NCBI GenBank assembly: GCA_002501205.1
Contig: DLRW01000022.1
Span: 2,163 to 66,162 of the forward strand
Direction: 5' to 3'
Length of the DNA stretch: 64,000 nt
Origin: Flavobacteriales bacterium UBA7878
Lineage (GTDB): Bacteria > Bacteroidota > Bacteroidia > Flavobacteriales > Schleiferiaceae
A model generated the notes under the pieces. It searched no databases and was not told the DNA's origin. It saw only the letters and a list, made by a program, of their open reading frames with translations. Below, in pieces: positions 36,035-44,695 of the stretch. Numbering within the stretch: position 1 is the first letter of the stretch; each line of letters starts with the position of its first letter. The position numbers and the translations under genes are program-made.

Positions 36035-36469
36035 TTAAGAAAGCCAGGCATCCCAAGGGATACGCGACAAGATGAGCAGCAAGCCGAGGCTGTAGAAAAT
36101 AGCCAGGCCACGGAATTTTTTAGTGTTATCGCTGCTTCGCTTTGCACGGGAATATCCGATGGTGATTAAGGTAATACTAATCAACATCACCGCAATATGT
36201 TCAACCGCGTACAGTCGCATTACCGAATCCTTCATAAATCCGGAAACGGATGTGTAGTTAAAGCCCTTAGGGCCGGTAAAGTATAATAATAGTCCGAAAA
36301 CAAGTTGAAGATGACTCAGGATCAAAGTGATTAAGGCTAGTCGCTTATCACTTTTACCAAAGCTAGCACCATTTCCGGAGCGCATCCAGAATACAATACA
36401 ACTGATCAATAAAAGGGGAAGAAGTAAATAAGGTAATCCAGAGTGCAGGTGCTGTAATCCAGTAATCAT
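36035..36469 (-). CDS. four-helix membrane protein (cytochrome B-like)
   Basis: 144 residues with four membrane helices and several membrane histidines: HLHSGLPYLLLPLLL, ILSHLQLVFGLLLYFTGP, VEHIAVMLISITLITIGYSR and GLAIFYSLGLLLIL. Small proteins of this type in Bacteroidota are listed as cytochrome B-like and may bind heme through the conserved His residues of helices 1-3, but heme binding is not proven. It is the first gene of the hflX-maeB transcript and has its own promoter. Confidence 0.7.
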   Translation of the reverse strand: MITGLQHLHSGLPYLLLPLLLISCIVFWMRSGNGASFGKSDKRLALITLILSHLQLVFGLLLYFTGPKGFNYTSVSGFMKDSVMRLYAVEHIAVMLISITLITIGYSRAKRSSDNTKKFRGLAIFYSLGLLLILSRIPWDAWLS

Positions 36470-36490
36470 CTTTGCAATTTTACTGCAAAG
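36470..36490. promoter_or_regulatory. inverted repeat at the start of the cytochrome B-like transcript
   Basis: CTTTGCA (36470-36476), 7 bases, TGCAAAG (36484-36490): a perfect 7-bp inverted repeat that directly abuts the ATG and overlaps the -7 element. It could be an operator or an RNA hairpin around the start. Part of the symmetry may come from the promoter sequence itself. Confidence 0.35.
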
Positions 36491-36493
36491 TTA
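36486..36493 (-). promoter_or_regulatory. -7 element for the cytochrome B-like/hflX/maeB transcript
   Basis: On the minus strand this reads TAACTTTG, a full TAnnTTTG match, ending 16 bases before the ATG at 36469. No TTTG at the usual -33 distance. Confidence 0.5.
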
Positions 36494-36518
36494 ATCAAAG
36501 AGGGGCAGGCTCCGTCTT

Positions 36519-36992
36519 CTAGAGTTTACTATTGTTTTCGAGGACTTGCTGCAGCGATTTCTCCACGTATTCCTGTTTATCTTTACTCAAGAAGTACAGG
36601 TCGAAATGACGCAATTTCTTATCCCCGGAGCTCGAGTTTACCGTTAAGGTAAGTCGATACTTGAGTAATCCCTTATCAATTTTATAATCAGCTAAAATGA
36701 TTTTGGCAAATTCATAATGACGGTGGCGCGGACTTTCTAAAAAGCCAAAAACCAGGCTGCGGGTATCTATATGGATAATTTCATATTCATCTTCATAAGA
36801 GAAAAATGAAAACCGCAATACTGCCAATAAGAGGATGGCAACCGCTGAGAATAATGCCAATTCATGATGCTCGAAGATGCTGGATAAACTACCAGCTAAC
36901 ATAGATAGTCCAAAATCAAGGAAAATAAAGCCCACGAGCATACGCACGAGCCATTTCATGATATTGAAGAAACTCTTATTACTAACCTTCAT
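36519..36992 (-). CDS. two-helix membrane protein of unknown function
   Basis: 157 residues. Two hydrophobic segments (MLVGFIFLDFGLSMLAGSL and LALFSAVAILLLAVLRF) are followed by an ~85-residue soluble domain with strands and a final amphipathic helix (QEYVEKSLQQVLENN), reminiscent of small PH-like membrane-associated domains. No family was recognised. Confidence 0.55.
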   Translation of the reverse strand: MKVSNKSFFNIMKWLVRMLVGFIFLDFGLSMLAGSLSSIFEHHELALFSAVAILLLAVLRFSFFSYEDEYEIIHIDTRSLVFGFLESPRHRHYEFAKIILADYKIDKGLLKYRLTLTVNSSSGDKKLRHFDLYFLSKDKQEYVEKSLQQVLENNSKL

Positions 36993-37034
36993 AACTGTAT
37001 AAACGCTCCTTTAGAGGTGGATAGGAGCAGAAGA

Positions 37035-37907
37035 CTATTTGTCCAAAAGAATAACCAGGTACTTGGAATTTTTCCAAAACTCTGTTGGATTCGTAATCTT
37101 TAGCGCTTTTTTGAATTCGTTGTCCTCCTCATATACGTATGATTCGGTTGAGTGGTTTGTGATGATTTCCACTTTTTTATACTCACCGTTAAAACTGAGG
37201 TCGGTAGAGTTGCGGATATCAATCTTAGTAAAATAAGAGGTGTTAAAGTCTTTGGCCAGAGTCTCAGTTCTTCCGATTCCAATAAACCCGCCTTCTTTAT
37301 CTACTACACCCGCCTCATTTAATTCTTCATAAGTACCCATGGTATAGTAGGCGGTATTCAATTCGGAGTCTTGCTGCTCAATTACTTTTTTCTGAGCCAT
37401 TCCGGTTTCAGTAAGTAATCCCACTTTGGAACTTAATTGAGATACCTTAAAATTGGCTTGTTCCAACTGACCGTATAATTCGGCCACTTGCTCGTTTTTC
37501 AGTTCAATTTGGCGATTCAAGTTTTCGACCATTTTCAGGTACTTCCTGTTTTCACCACGACTGGAAGCCAATTTGCGACGTAAGTCATCAATAGCCCCTT
37601 TATTCTTTTCGATTAAAGAGTTGATAGCTTCAATATCAGATATAAGCTTGTCACGGGTAGAGCCTTCGTTTTCGAGGCCGCCTTCCGAAACTTCGCGAAT
37701 CGATTCTTCGCGCTCTCTGATACTGCTTAAATTGTCTTGAACTTGTTGGAATGTTGTCATGAAATCGCTGATCGTAGAATCTTGATCAACACTTTCCGTA
37801 CGTAAGGAGTCTAACTCGGCCTTTAAACGGGCGTTTTCTTCCTTAATTTCTTGATTGCAAGATGACAGTATTGTGACTGCAAGCAAGATAAAGCTCCAAT
37901 TTTTCAT
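37035..37907 (-). CDS. coiled-coil lipoprotein
   Basis: 290 residues with a lipoprotein signal (TILSSC, Cys17). A long coiled coil runs from about residue 20 to 180 (ENARLKAELDSLR, then LNRQIELKNEQVAELYGQLE), followed by a C-terminal domain of ~100 residues with beta-strands. Similar layouts include the Cbp1-like collagen-binding adhesin family of Bacteroidota, but this assignment is weak. It starts 7 bases after the pgi stop codon, so the two are co-transcribed, probably by chance of operon layout rather than function. Confidence 0.65.
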   Translation of the reverse strand: MKNWSFILLAVTILSSCNQEIKEENARLKAELDSLRTESVDQDSTISDFMTTFQQVQDNLSSIREREESIREVSEGGLENEGSTRDKLISDIEAINSLIEKNKGAIDDLRRKLASSRGENRKYLKMVENLNRQIELKNEQVAELYGQLEQANFKVSQLSSKVGLLTETGMAQKKVIEQQDSELNTAYYTMGTYEELNEAGVVDKEGGFIGIGRTETLAKDFNTSYFTKIDIRNSTDLSFNGEYKKVEIITNHSTESYVYEEDNEFKKALKITNPTEFWKNSKYLVILLDK

Positions 37908-37914
37908 CTTTTTT

Positions 37915-39570
37915 TTATCCTTTTATCCCTCTGCGGTTTCTAATGTAGGTAATTAATCCTTTAGTACTAGCATCTTTGTCAATTTCACCTCCCTCTGAAA
38001 GCAGCGGTAGGATGGTATTTGCTAAGGCTTTTCCCAGTTCAACTCCCCATTGATCAAAGGAGTAAATATTCCAAACAATACCTTGTATAAAAATTTTATG
38101 CTCATAGGCGGCAACCAGAGCTCCAAGGCTTTCAGGATCCGATTTCTGACCCAGGATAGAAGTAGTGGGGCGGTTGCCTTGGAATACGCGAAAGGGAGCA
38201 ATCTTAGTGATTTCCTCTGCGCTACTTCCCTTAGCTTTCATTTCCGCTTCTACCTCTGCTTTGGTCTTGCCAATCATTAAAGCTTCGGTTTGCGCCAGGA
38301 AGTTGGACAAGAGCTTTAAATGATGATCTCCCATGGTATAATGACTCTCCGCGAAGCCAATAAAATCAGCCGGAATAAAGCGGGTACCTTGATGCATTAA
38401 TTGGAAAAAGGCATGCTGACCATTGGTGCCGGGCTCTCCCCAAATAATGGGACCAGTGGCATAGCTTACTTTTTGGCCATTGCGATCGATGTATTTACCA
38501 TTACTTTCCATATTCCCTTGTTGGAAATAGGCGGCAAAGCGATGCATATTTTGATCATAAGGGATGATGGCCTCACTTTCTGCACCCATAAAGTTGACAT
38601 ACCAAATGCCTAATGCGGCCATTTGCATGGGAATGTTATCCTTAAAGTCAGCTTCCGCCAGGTGGCGATCCATACTATGCGCCCCGCGTAAGAATTTTTC
38701 GAAGTTCTTATATCCTAATCCGCAGGCCAGGCTAAGGCCAATGGCACTCCAAACGGAGTAGCGGCCTCCAACCCAATCCCAAAAAACGAACATATTGGTA
38801 GGGTCAATTCCAAAGTCTATTACCTTCTCCCGATTGGTAGAAACGGCCACGAAATGCTTGGCGATATCATTTTCGGAGGCATTGCTGCGCAAGAACCATT
38901 CACGTGCCGAGCGAGCATTGGTCATGGTCTCTTGAGTAGTAAAGGTTTTACTAGCAATAATGAACAAGGTTTGCTCCGGATCAAGATCTTTTAAGGTCTC
39001 ATTTAGATGCGCTCCGTCTACATTAGAAACATAATGGCAGCGTAAATGATTGTGATAGGGTTTTAAGGCTTCATAAACCATCAGAGGTCCAAGGTCGCTT
39101 CCGCCGATGCCGATATTGACAATATGCTTAATGGTTTTTCCGCTGTAACCTTTCCAATTGCCGGAAATGATTAGGTCCGAAAAATCCTGCATTTGCTCGA
39201 GCACCTTTTCGATATCCTCATTTACGGATTGGCCATCCACAAAAATTTCTTCATCGCTGAAAGTTCGCAGGGCAGTATGCAGTACCGCTCTGCCCTCCGT
39301 TTCATTAATCTTTTCGCCTTTCAACATAGCCTGAATTCCTTCTTTCACACCACATTCGGTGAAAAGCTCCTCTAGTAAATCAAGGCTTTCTGTGTCAATG
39401 AGGTTCTTGGAGAAATCAAAGAGCAGGTCCTTATGCTCTTTTTTCATTTTTTCGAAGCGATTCGGATCCTCCGCAAAGAGATCTTTGAGGTGTTTGTCCC
39501 TCATTTCCCGTGCTTTGCTTTCCAATTGAGTCCAAGCTTTGGTTTGGCTGGGATCGATACGTTTCAACAT
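37915..39570 (-). CDS. pgi: glucose-6-phosphate isomerase
   Basis: 551 residues, the normal length. Family signatures GGRYSVWSAIGLSLACG, IGIGGSDLGPLMVYEALKPY and the C-terminal helix SFDQWGVELGKALA are present. It interconverts glucose 6-phosphate and fructose 6-phosphate in glycolysis. The start, MLKRIDPSQ, is separated by 70 bases from the divergent desaturase gene. A near-match -7 element TAACTTCG lies upstream. Confidence 0.98.
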   Translation of the reverse strand: MLKRIDPSQTKAWTQLESKAREMRDKHLKDLFAEDPNRFEKMKKEHKDLLFDFSKNLIDTESLDLLEELFTECGVKEGIQAMLKGEKINETEGRAVLHTALRTFSDEEIFVDGQSVNEDIEKVLEQMQDFSDLIISGNWKGYSGKTIKHIVNIGIGGSDLGPLMVYEALKPYHNHLRCHYVSNVDGAHLNETLKDLDPEQTLFIIASKTFTTQETMTNARSAREWFLRSNASENDIAKHFVAVSTNREKVIDFGIDPTNMFVFWDWVGGRYSVWSAIGLSLACGLGYKNFEKFLRGAHSMDRHLAEADFKDNIPMQMAALGIWYVNFMGAESEAIIPYDQNMHRFAAYFQQGNMESNGKYIDRNGQKVSYATGPIIWGEPGTNGQHAFFQLMHQGTRFIPADFIGFAESHYTMGDHHLKLLSNFLAQTEALMIGKTKAEVEAEMKAKGSSAEEITKIAPFRVFQGNRPTTSILGQKSDPESLGALVAAYEHKIFIQGIVWNIYSFDQWGVELGKALANTILPLLSEGGEIDKDASTKGLITYIRNRRGIKG

Positions 39571-39640
39571 CTTGTTAAATCTTAAGATTTCAGGTAGCGA
39601 AGTTAATCTTCCTTCTTATTTTAGCCATGAAAATATTCGT

Positions 39641-40756
39641 ATGCCCGAAAGCACTTACCCTCTGCAAAAAGTTCGTTTCCCCAAAGCAGATTCTCTATCA
39701 TTCAGCAAGACTTTAAGAAGCAGAGTAAATCAATATTTTAAGGAGAAATCCTTAAACCCGAAAGCCAATTCGGCGATGTTCATGAAGACCGTAGCGATGC
39801 TAGCTATGTATTTTCTTCCATTTCTGGCTCTTTTCATTTTTAATCCCGGACCCTGGGCCGTTTTAGGTCTCTTTGCCATTATGGGATTGGGCATGTCTGG
39901 TGTGGGGATGTCGGTGATGCATGATGCCGCCCATGGTGCTTATCATCGCAGTCCTAAGGTGAACGATTTTATTGCTTCCAGTATTTATCTGATTTCCGGT
40001 AACCTAACCACCTGGAGATTACAGCATAATGTATTACACCATACCTATACCAATATCGATGGTTTGGATGATGATTTGGATACGCACGGCTTATTGCGTT
40101 TGCATCCTGATCAGCCTTTACACAAGCGTCACCGCTACCAAGTTTGGTATGCACCCTTATTGTATAGCTTGTTGACCCTCAACTGGGTGGTGATGAAGGA
40201 CTTTTCTCAATTGATCCGTTACCAGAAGACAGGTGTTGCTAAGCTGAGCGATGATGCCCTGCGTCAAGAGTGGATTAAATTAATTTACACCAAGGTTCTT
40301 TATTTCGGTTTGTTCTTGGTATTGCCCATCGTATTCCTGGCGGTACCCTGGTACATTGCGATATTGGGATTTGTGATTATGCACTTGATCGCAGGCTTTG
40401 TATTGAGCTTTGTATTCCAATTGGCGCACGTGGTAGATCATGTGCAGGTAGCTCATATTCCTGAAGACGATAAGGCAATGGATGATGAGTTCCTTGCTCA
40501 CCAATTAAAAACAACTTCAGATTTTGCCCGGGGCAATAAACTGGTAGGTTGGTTTGTAGGTGGACTTAATTTCCAGGTTGAGCATCACTTATTCCCGCAT
40601 ATCTGTCATATTCACTATCCAGCATTAAGCGAGATTGTGAAGAAAACCGCGAAGGAATTCAACTTACCTTATTACGAGCATAGAACTTTAGCTCAAGCTA
40701 TTCGCGCCCACCTTAGAAGCTTAAAGCTCTATGGTAATGCAAGCTTGAGCGCTTAA
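39641..40756 (+). CDS. fatty acid desaturase (acyl-CoA/linoleoyl-CoA type)
   Basis: ATG 39641 gives 371 residues; the longer frame at 39539 would overlap pgi. Three histidine boxes typical of membrane desaturases are visible: HDAAHGAYH, HNVLHHTYT and QVEHHLFPHICH. Four or more membrane helices lie between them. The enzyme introduces a double bond into acyl chains with O2 and electrons, probably for membrane fluidity. The position of the double bond cannot be read from the sequence. Confidence 0.93.
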   Translation: MPESTYPLQKVRFPKADSLSFSKTLRSRVNQYFKEKSLNPKANSAMFMKTVAMLAMYFLPFLALFIFNPGPWAVLGLFAIMGLGMSGVGMSVMHDAAHGAYHRSPKVNDFIASSIYLISGNLTTWRLQHNVLHHTYTNIDGLDDDLDTHGLLRLHPDQPLHKRHRYQVWYAPLLYSLLTLNWVVMKDFSQLIRYQKTGVAKLSDDALRQEWIKLIYTKVLYFGLFLVLPIVFLAVPWYIAILGFVIMHLIAGFVLSFVFQLAHVVDHVQVAHIPEDDKAMDDEFLAHQLKTTSDFARGNKLVGWFVGGLNFQVEHHLFPHICHIHYPALSEIVKKTAKEFNLPYYEHRTLAQAIRAHLRSLKLYGNASLSA

Positions 40757-40765
40757 TATCCTAAC

Positions 40766-40787
40766 GGGAAAAAACCAGTTTTTTTCC
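40766..40787. terminator. probable bidirectional terminator between desaturase and Nfu genes
   Basis: GGAAAAAAC (40767-40775) pairs with GTTTTTTTCC (40778-40787) across two bases. The pairing is imperfect by one base and A/T rich, so it is a weak terminator candidate for the + strand desaturase and for the minus-strand nfu gene that converges here. Confidence 0.4.
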
Positions 40788-41425
40788 TAGCCATTTACGG
40801 CTTGCACCGTTTTGATTTGGCCAGGGAAGAAGTTTTGAAGCATGGCTTCGATGCCTTGCTTTAGGGTAGCGGTACTACTAGGGCAGCCACTGCAGGCACC
40901 TTGTAATAATACGCTAACCACCCCATCCTTATGGTTTAAGAATTTGATATTACCTCCGTCATTAGCCACGGCTGGTTTTACATATTCTTCCAGTAAGGAA
41001 ACGATTTTGGTGTCGATAGCATCCCAGTCTTCCTTGGCCTTTTCTTCAGGATGGATATACCCACTTTGGGCGTCAACCGCTTCTTCAGTGGTTTCTTCCG
41101 CTTTAGGTTTTAGGGCTGCTTCATTTAATACGATACCGCCTTCCGCTAAAAAGTCACGGATTAGTTCTCGCAAGTCCAAGGTAACTTCATCCCATTCTAC
41201 GATGTCGTATTTGCTGATGGCAACGTAATTGGAGCTAATAAATACCTCCTTCACAAAGGGGAAGTGGAAGAGCTTGGTGGCCAAAGGCGAAGGCTGGGCT
41301 TCTTCGATATTGCGAAATTCCACCGAATCTACCGATACCAGAGGCTTGTTTGCCACAAACTTAAGCACGGTGGGGTTTGGGGTCATTTCTGCATATACGC
41401 TAATGGGAACTTTGGCCATATCCAT
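40787..41425 (-). CDS. Nfu-type iron-sulfur scaffold with N-terminal domain
   Basis: ATG 41425 gives 212 residues; an alternative ATG at 41419 (MAKVP) is equally possible. The N-terminal ~85 residues match the Nfu N-domain (TPNPTVLKFVANKPLV). The C-terminal NifU-like domain carries the cluster-binding motif CSGCPSS (about residues 183-189). It likely assembles and delivers 4Fe-4S clusters. A TATCTTTG element lies upstream (41441-41448), 87 bases from the divergent carbonic-anhydrase-like gene. Confidence 0.92.
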   Translation of the reverse strand: MDMAKVPISVYAEMTPNPTVLKFVANKPLVSVDSVEFRNIEEAQPSPLATKLFHFPFVKEVFISSNYVAISKYDIVEWDEVTLDLRELIRDFLAEGGIVLNEAALKPKAEETTEEAVDAQSGYIHPEEKAKEDWDAIDTKIVSLLEEYVKPAVANDGGNIKFLNHKDGVVSVLLQGACSGCPSSTATLKQGIEAMLQNFFPGQIKTVQAVNG

Positions 41426-41440
41426 GGGAATAATTTTTTG

Positions 41441-41448
41441 CAAAGATA
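41441..41448 (-). promoter_or_regulatory. -7 element for the Nfu gene
   Basis: On the minus strand this is TATCTTTG, a full TAnnTTTG match, ending about 15 bases before the ATG at 41425. It supports the start at 41425 or 41419 over the longer frame reaching 41551, which would run past the promoter and into the divergent gene. Confidence 0.5.
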
Positions 41449-41512
41449 GCAGGTGCCCAATTTCCGAGGGCCGTTCATTTGTCTTTAATTTGAGCATATA
41501 AAGAGAATCAAT

Positions 41513-42037
41513 ATGGCTTTGGTTAAAGCAGTGAAAGGCAAGGTGCCTCAATTGGGCGAAGATTGCTTTGTGGCGGATAATGCCACCTTAGTAGGAGATA
41601 TTCAATGTGGTAAGCAATGCAGCTTTTGGTTTAACAGCGTGGCGCGTGGCGATGTACACTATATAAAAATGGGGGATAAGGTAAATGTGCAGGATAATGC
41701 CACCTTACATTGTACCTATCAGAAACACCCATTAATAATTGGTAATAATGTTTCCATTGGCCATAATGCCATCGTACATGGATGTACAATTCATGATAAT
41801 GTTTTGATTGGCATGGGTGCCATTGTAATGGATGCCTGCGTAGTTGAAAGCAATAGTATTGTGGCAGCTGGCGCGGTAGTTTTGGAAGGAACCCATATTC
41901 CCAGTGGCAGTATTTTTGCCGGTGTACCTGCCAAAAAAGTGAAGGATATCACTCCAGAGCTAATTTCCGGAGAGATCAATCGCATTGCCAATAATTACAT
42001 TATGTACAGTTCCTGGATTGAAGATCCGGAAGCTTAG
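41513..42037 (+). CDS. gamma-carbonic anhydrase family protein (PaaY/YrdA-like)
   Basis: 174 residues of left-handed beta-helix hexapeptide repeats (VGDIQCGKQCSFWFNSVARG, IGNNVSIGHNAIVHGCTIHD). Metal ligands are likely the histidines in VHYIKMG, CTYQKH and IGHNAIVHG. Some members hydrate CO2; others bind CoA or act as thioesterases. Its stop overlaps the end of the convergent S41 gene by four bases. Confidence 0.9.
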   Translation: MALVKAVKGKVPQLGEDCFVADNATLVGDIQCGKQCSFWFNSVARGDVHYIKMGDKVNVQDNATLHCTYQKHPLIIGNNVSIGHNAIVHGCTIHDNVLIGMGAIVMDACVVESNSIVAAGAVVLEGTHIPSGSIFAGVPAKKVKDITPELISGEINRIANNYIMYSSWIEDPEA

Positions 42038-43035
42038 TCGAGGTAGTTTAAAGCTTCTTCGATATAGGCGTCATAGCCTTGCTGTAATAGCAGCGGATCG
42101 AGGTTAAAGGCACTATCGGGCGGAAGCCCCATTTCGATATTAAAGCCATCGGGGGTAAAGCTGCGGGTGGCCGAGAAGCGATAACGCCAGCCATTAGGTA
42201 ATTCGAAATCGATGGGTATGCCTCCGCCACCACCAGTAGTATCGCCCAGGTGGTAGAAATGCGGAATGGATTTGCTAATAGCCGTAAAGGTATTGGTTGC
42301 AGAATAGCAACGTCTATTGGTAAGCAGCACCACTGGTTTAGTAAAGTGAAAATTGCCGCTGGGGCTTAATCCGATGGAAACGGCGTTCCCAAAATCATTG
42401 GCTCCTGCACCGGTTTTTTCATCACTAATTAAGACGGTGGTACTTTCTGTGAGGAAGCGCGATGCCAGGCGATAGGTATTATTGAGGCTACCTCCGCCAT
42501 TGTTTCGTAAGTCGAGAATTAAACCTTTGGCATTCGCGAAATACTTGAATAGCAAGTCCATTTGTGCATCGGTAAAGCCAGAGCTAAAACTACTGTAGTG
42601 GATGTAGCCAATACTGTCTCGCAGATAGCGATAGCGGAAGCCATTTATAATGCGATAATCCGAGCCTAAATACTGGCGTTCCAAAACTTGCTCATCGAAA
42701 TTATCAGGAGAGTTCAGGTACCAGGACCAATTGCGATTTAAATCAAAAGGAGCCACTAAATTGACATGGCCATCTCGTAATTGGTAAAGCAAGGTGTCTA
42801 ATACTTCAAAGAGTTCTTCATCGCTCATATTCGAATGAACACGGGCTCTTTGAATAGCGCTGATTTGCTCCCAATTAATATTCTTGATTTGGAAGAAACT
42901 GTATTTGTTGCCTACCGTTTCAACCAAGCTTTCAAAATTCGCTTGCGAGGAGGAGCCCGGATCATCCGGCATTAAGCTGCGTTCACAGGAGCTAAGCAAG
43001 TACAGCAGGGCGATAGGTAGGAACCACTTTCTCAT
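42034..43035 (-). CDS. S41 family peptidase lipoprotein
   Basis: 333 residues, lipobox LLSSC with Cys17. Residues about 120-310 form the S41 core: SIGYIHYSSFSSGF, LILDLRNNGGGSLN, and the candidate nucleophile serine in RRCYSATNTFTAI. A PDZ domain is not clear. It is exported and lipid-anchored. It is the last gene of the long minus-strand run 57015-42034 and overlaps the preceding gene by 4 bases, which suggests it works with the surface proteins, perhaps in processing them. Confidence 0.85.
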   Translation of the reverse strand: MRKWFLPIALLYLLSSCERSLMPDDPGSSSQANFESLVETVGNKYSFFQIKNINWEQISAIQRARVHSNMSDEELFEVLDTLLYQLRDGHVNLVAPFDLNRNWSWYLNSPDNFDEQVLERQYLGSDYRIINGFRYRYLRDSIGYIHYSSFSSGFTDAQMDLLFKYFANAKGLILDLRNNGGGSLNNTYRLASRFLTESTTVLISDEKTGAGANDFGNAVSIGLSPSGNFHFTKPVVLLTNRRCYSATNTFTAISKSIPHFYHLGDTTGGGGGIPIDFELPNGWRYRFSATRSFTPDGFNIEMGLPPDSAFNLDPLLLQQGYDAYIEEALNYLD

Positions 43036-43799
43036 AGCTTATAAAAGACTTGCAGGCTTAGTAAATGCCCTCCATTATAAGAAGGATTGAAACGCTCAGT
43101 TTGGAAGTATTCCCACTGGTACATCAAACGAATTTGATTGCCATTGCTGCGATGCCAGATCAGGCTGTGGCGAAGATCAGTCTGCCAGGTGTCGCCCCAA
43201 AAATGATGTCCGCGATCGGCAATCTCGCCACTACTATATTGTCGAATATAATTAGGTCTTAAAATATAGGTGCCAAAGGGAATATTCCATTCGCTTTGCC
43301 AGGACCAATGCCAATCTCTACCGAATATTTTCGTGATTCTGCTATAGGTATAAGCCAAGCTCGGGCCATAGCCGAAGAAGCCACTAAAGCTTTGGGCGCT
43401 ATTATTATACTGATTGTGGGTACGGAGGATGAAGATGTTTTGACTACAGAGTCCCGCCAGAATTTGATGCTTCCCTTTTTCATGCACTCGATAGCGCAGA
43501 CTGTAATGGCCTCGAAAACCCAGGCTGGTGGTCCGGCTAATTTGATCAGGATAGTTAGCGGGCTTTTGCCATCCTCCCAAACCACTGATGTCTAAATTAT
43601 TCATCCAATGGCCCTTATAGGTATGCCAGCCCAGTGCTAAATTACCGGATAAACCGCGATAGGTATTGGGGGAGATGTAATCGTCTTTAAACTGATCGAG
43701 GCTACCGCCTAGGGCAAACCATAAATAATCACCCTCTAGTCTTTCCTGTGCCTGAGCACTGTAGCAAAGGAGGAAAAGCAAAGGGGCGAAATACTTCAT
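43032..43799 (-). CDS. outer-membrane beta-barrel-like protein
   Basis: 255 residues with a signal peptide (LLFLLCYSAQAQE). The rest is a series of alternating hydrophobic and aromatic strands with terminal pattern HLLSLQVFYKL, which fits a small outer-membrane beta-barrel. It contains many tyrosines and tryptophans. No family was recognised. It overlaps both neighbours by 4 bases, so it belongs to the same operon. Confidence 0.65.
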   Translation of the reverse strand: MKYFAPLLFLLCYSAQAQERLEGDYLWFALGGSLDQFKDDYISPNTYRGLSGNLALGWHTYKGHWMNNLDISGLGGWQKPANYPDQISRTTSLGFRGHYSLRYRVHEKGKHQILAGLCSQNIFILRTHNQYNNSAQSFSGFFGYGPSLAYTYSRITKIFGRDWHWSWQSEWNIPFGTYILRPNYIRQYSSGEIADRGHHFWGDTWQTDLRHSLIWHRSNGNQIRLMYQWEYFQTERFNPSYNGGHLLSLQVFYKL

Positions 43800-44185
43800 T
43801 TCAAACGGAGGCTGATGGTTTTAGCCGTTTTAAGTTCAAAAAGTTGATCCGCTAAATCGGGCGGACCAAAAGTGCCACGAACATTATTGCTGAAAGCATA
43901 AATTTCAGTTGGCAGACCGGCAAAATTGCGGTCGATCTCATCATTGTTATTGGCATCGTGGAAACAAGCAATGGCATAGGTGCCAGGGGCGAGTTCCAGT
44001 TGAATAAGTTCGGGAATCTCATCTACCTTTTGACTGTATTTGAGGATGATCTCACCTTGGGTATTTTTTACCCGCAGCATAATTTTTCCTTCAATACGTT
44101 CCAAGCCTTCAATCTTAATGCTCAATTTTTCCTTTTGAGCCAGGCTTAAAAAGGGAATTAAAATCAGAAAAAGAAGTGCACGCAT
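43796..44185 (-). CDS. DUF2141 domain protein
   Basis: 129 residues with a signal peptide (ALLFLILIPFLSLAQ). The DUF2141 motif is clear: GTYAIACFHDANNNDEIDRN then FAGLPTEIYAFSNNVRGTFG. The family is small, secreted and has a calcium-binding-like DxDxNxxxD loop (DANNNDEID). It probably acts as an extracellular or periplasmic beta-sandwich of unknown function. It starts 2 bases after the CHU_C protein. Confidence 0.85.
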   Translation of the reverse strand: MRALLFLILIPFLSLAQKEKLSIKIEGLERIEGKIMLRVKNTQGEIILKYSQKVDEIPELIQLELAPGTYAIACFHDANNNDEIDRNFAGLPTEIYAFSNNVRGTFGPPDLADQLFELKTAKTISLRLK

Positions 44186-44187
44186 GT

Positions 44188-44604
44188 TTAGCGAATAAGA
44201 ACCACCGAACCCTGTTTGTTGTACTTAACGGGATCCGCTTTGCTATTGTTGTAATTTACCATTTCAGCACTAAGCTTAAAGAGGTAAACACCTTGCTGCA
44301 AATCTTCATTTTCGAATCTTCCGTCCCAGGCTTTTTCGGCGTCAATGCTATTGCTTTGGTAGACCATCCGTCCCCAGCGATCAAAAACCTGTAGGGAGAA
44401 TTTTACTAGTTCGCAGTTTTCACTGATGCGTAGCTCAAAGCGATCGTTGATATTATCGCCATTAGGAGTAAAAGCATTGGGAATGTACAAGGGGCACAAA
44501 GCAGAATTAGAAGCACTGGAACCAGTTCCATGAGGAGATTGGGCCCAAGCCGATCCCAGGCCGAAGCCCAAGAAAAGTACTGCTATGTAGATATATTTCC
44601 GCAT
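44188..44604 (-). CDS. stand-alone gliding-motility-associated C-terminal (CHU_C, T9SS type B) protein
   Basis: ATG 44604 gives 138 residues: signal peptide (YIAVLFLGFGLGSAWAQ) and then little more than one T9SS type B sorting domain. The hallmark IPNAFTPNGDNINDRFEL is at about 42-59, followed by FDRWGRMVYQSN and AWDGRFENEDLQQGVYLFKL. Usually this domain is the tail of a large secreted protein; here it is essentially alone. It might be secreted by itself or compete for the secretion machinery. Confidence 0.8.
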   Translation of the reverse strand: MRKYIYIAVLFLGFGLGSAWAQSPHGTGSSASNSALCPLYIPNAFTPNGDNINDRFELRISENCELVKFSLQVFDRWGRMVYQSNSIDAEKAWDGRFENEDLQQGVYLFKLSAEMVNYNNSKADPVKYNKQGSVVLIR

Positions 44605-44695
44605 ACTAATTTCCCAAATGTAGTTTTTTCCTCTCAATCTGCCCAAGATGCTTAGTTCAACCTGCGACTTATTGAGTGAAGGTGCACTTCATTGA

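Noticed and set aside
39539..39640. N-terminal extension of the desaturase
   Set aside because: It overlaps the divergent pgi start and has no matching sequence; the ATG at 39641 is preferred.
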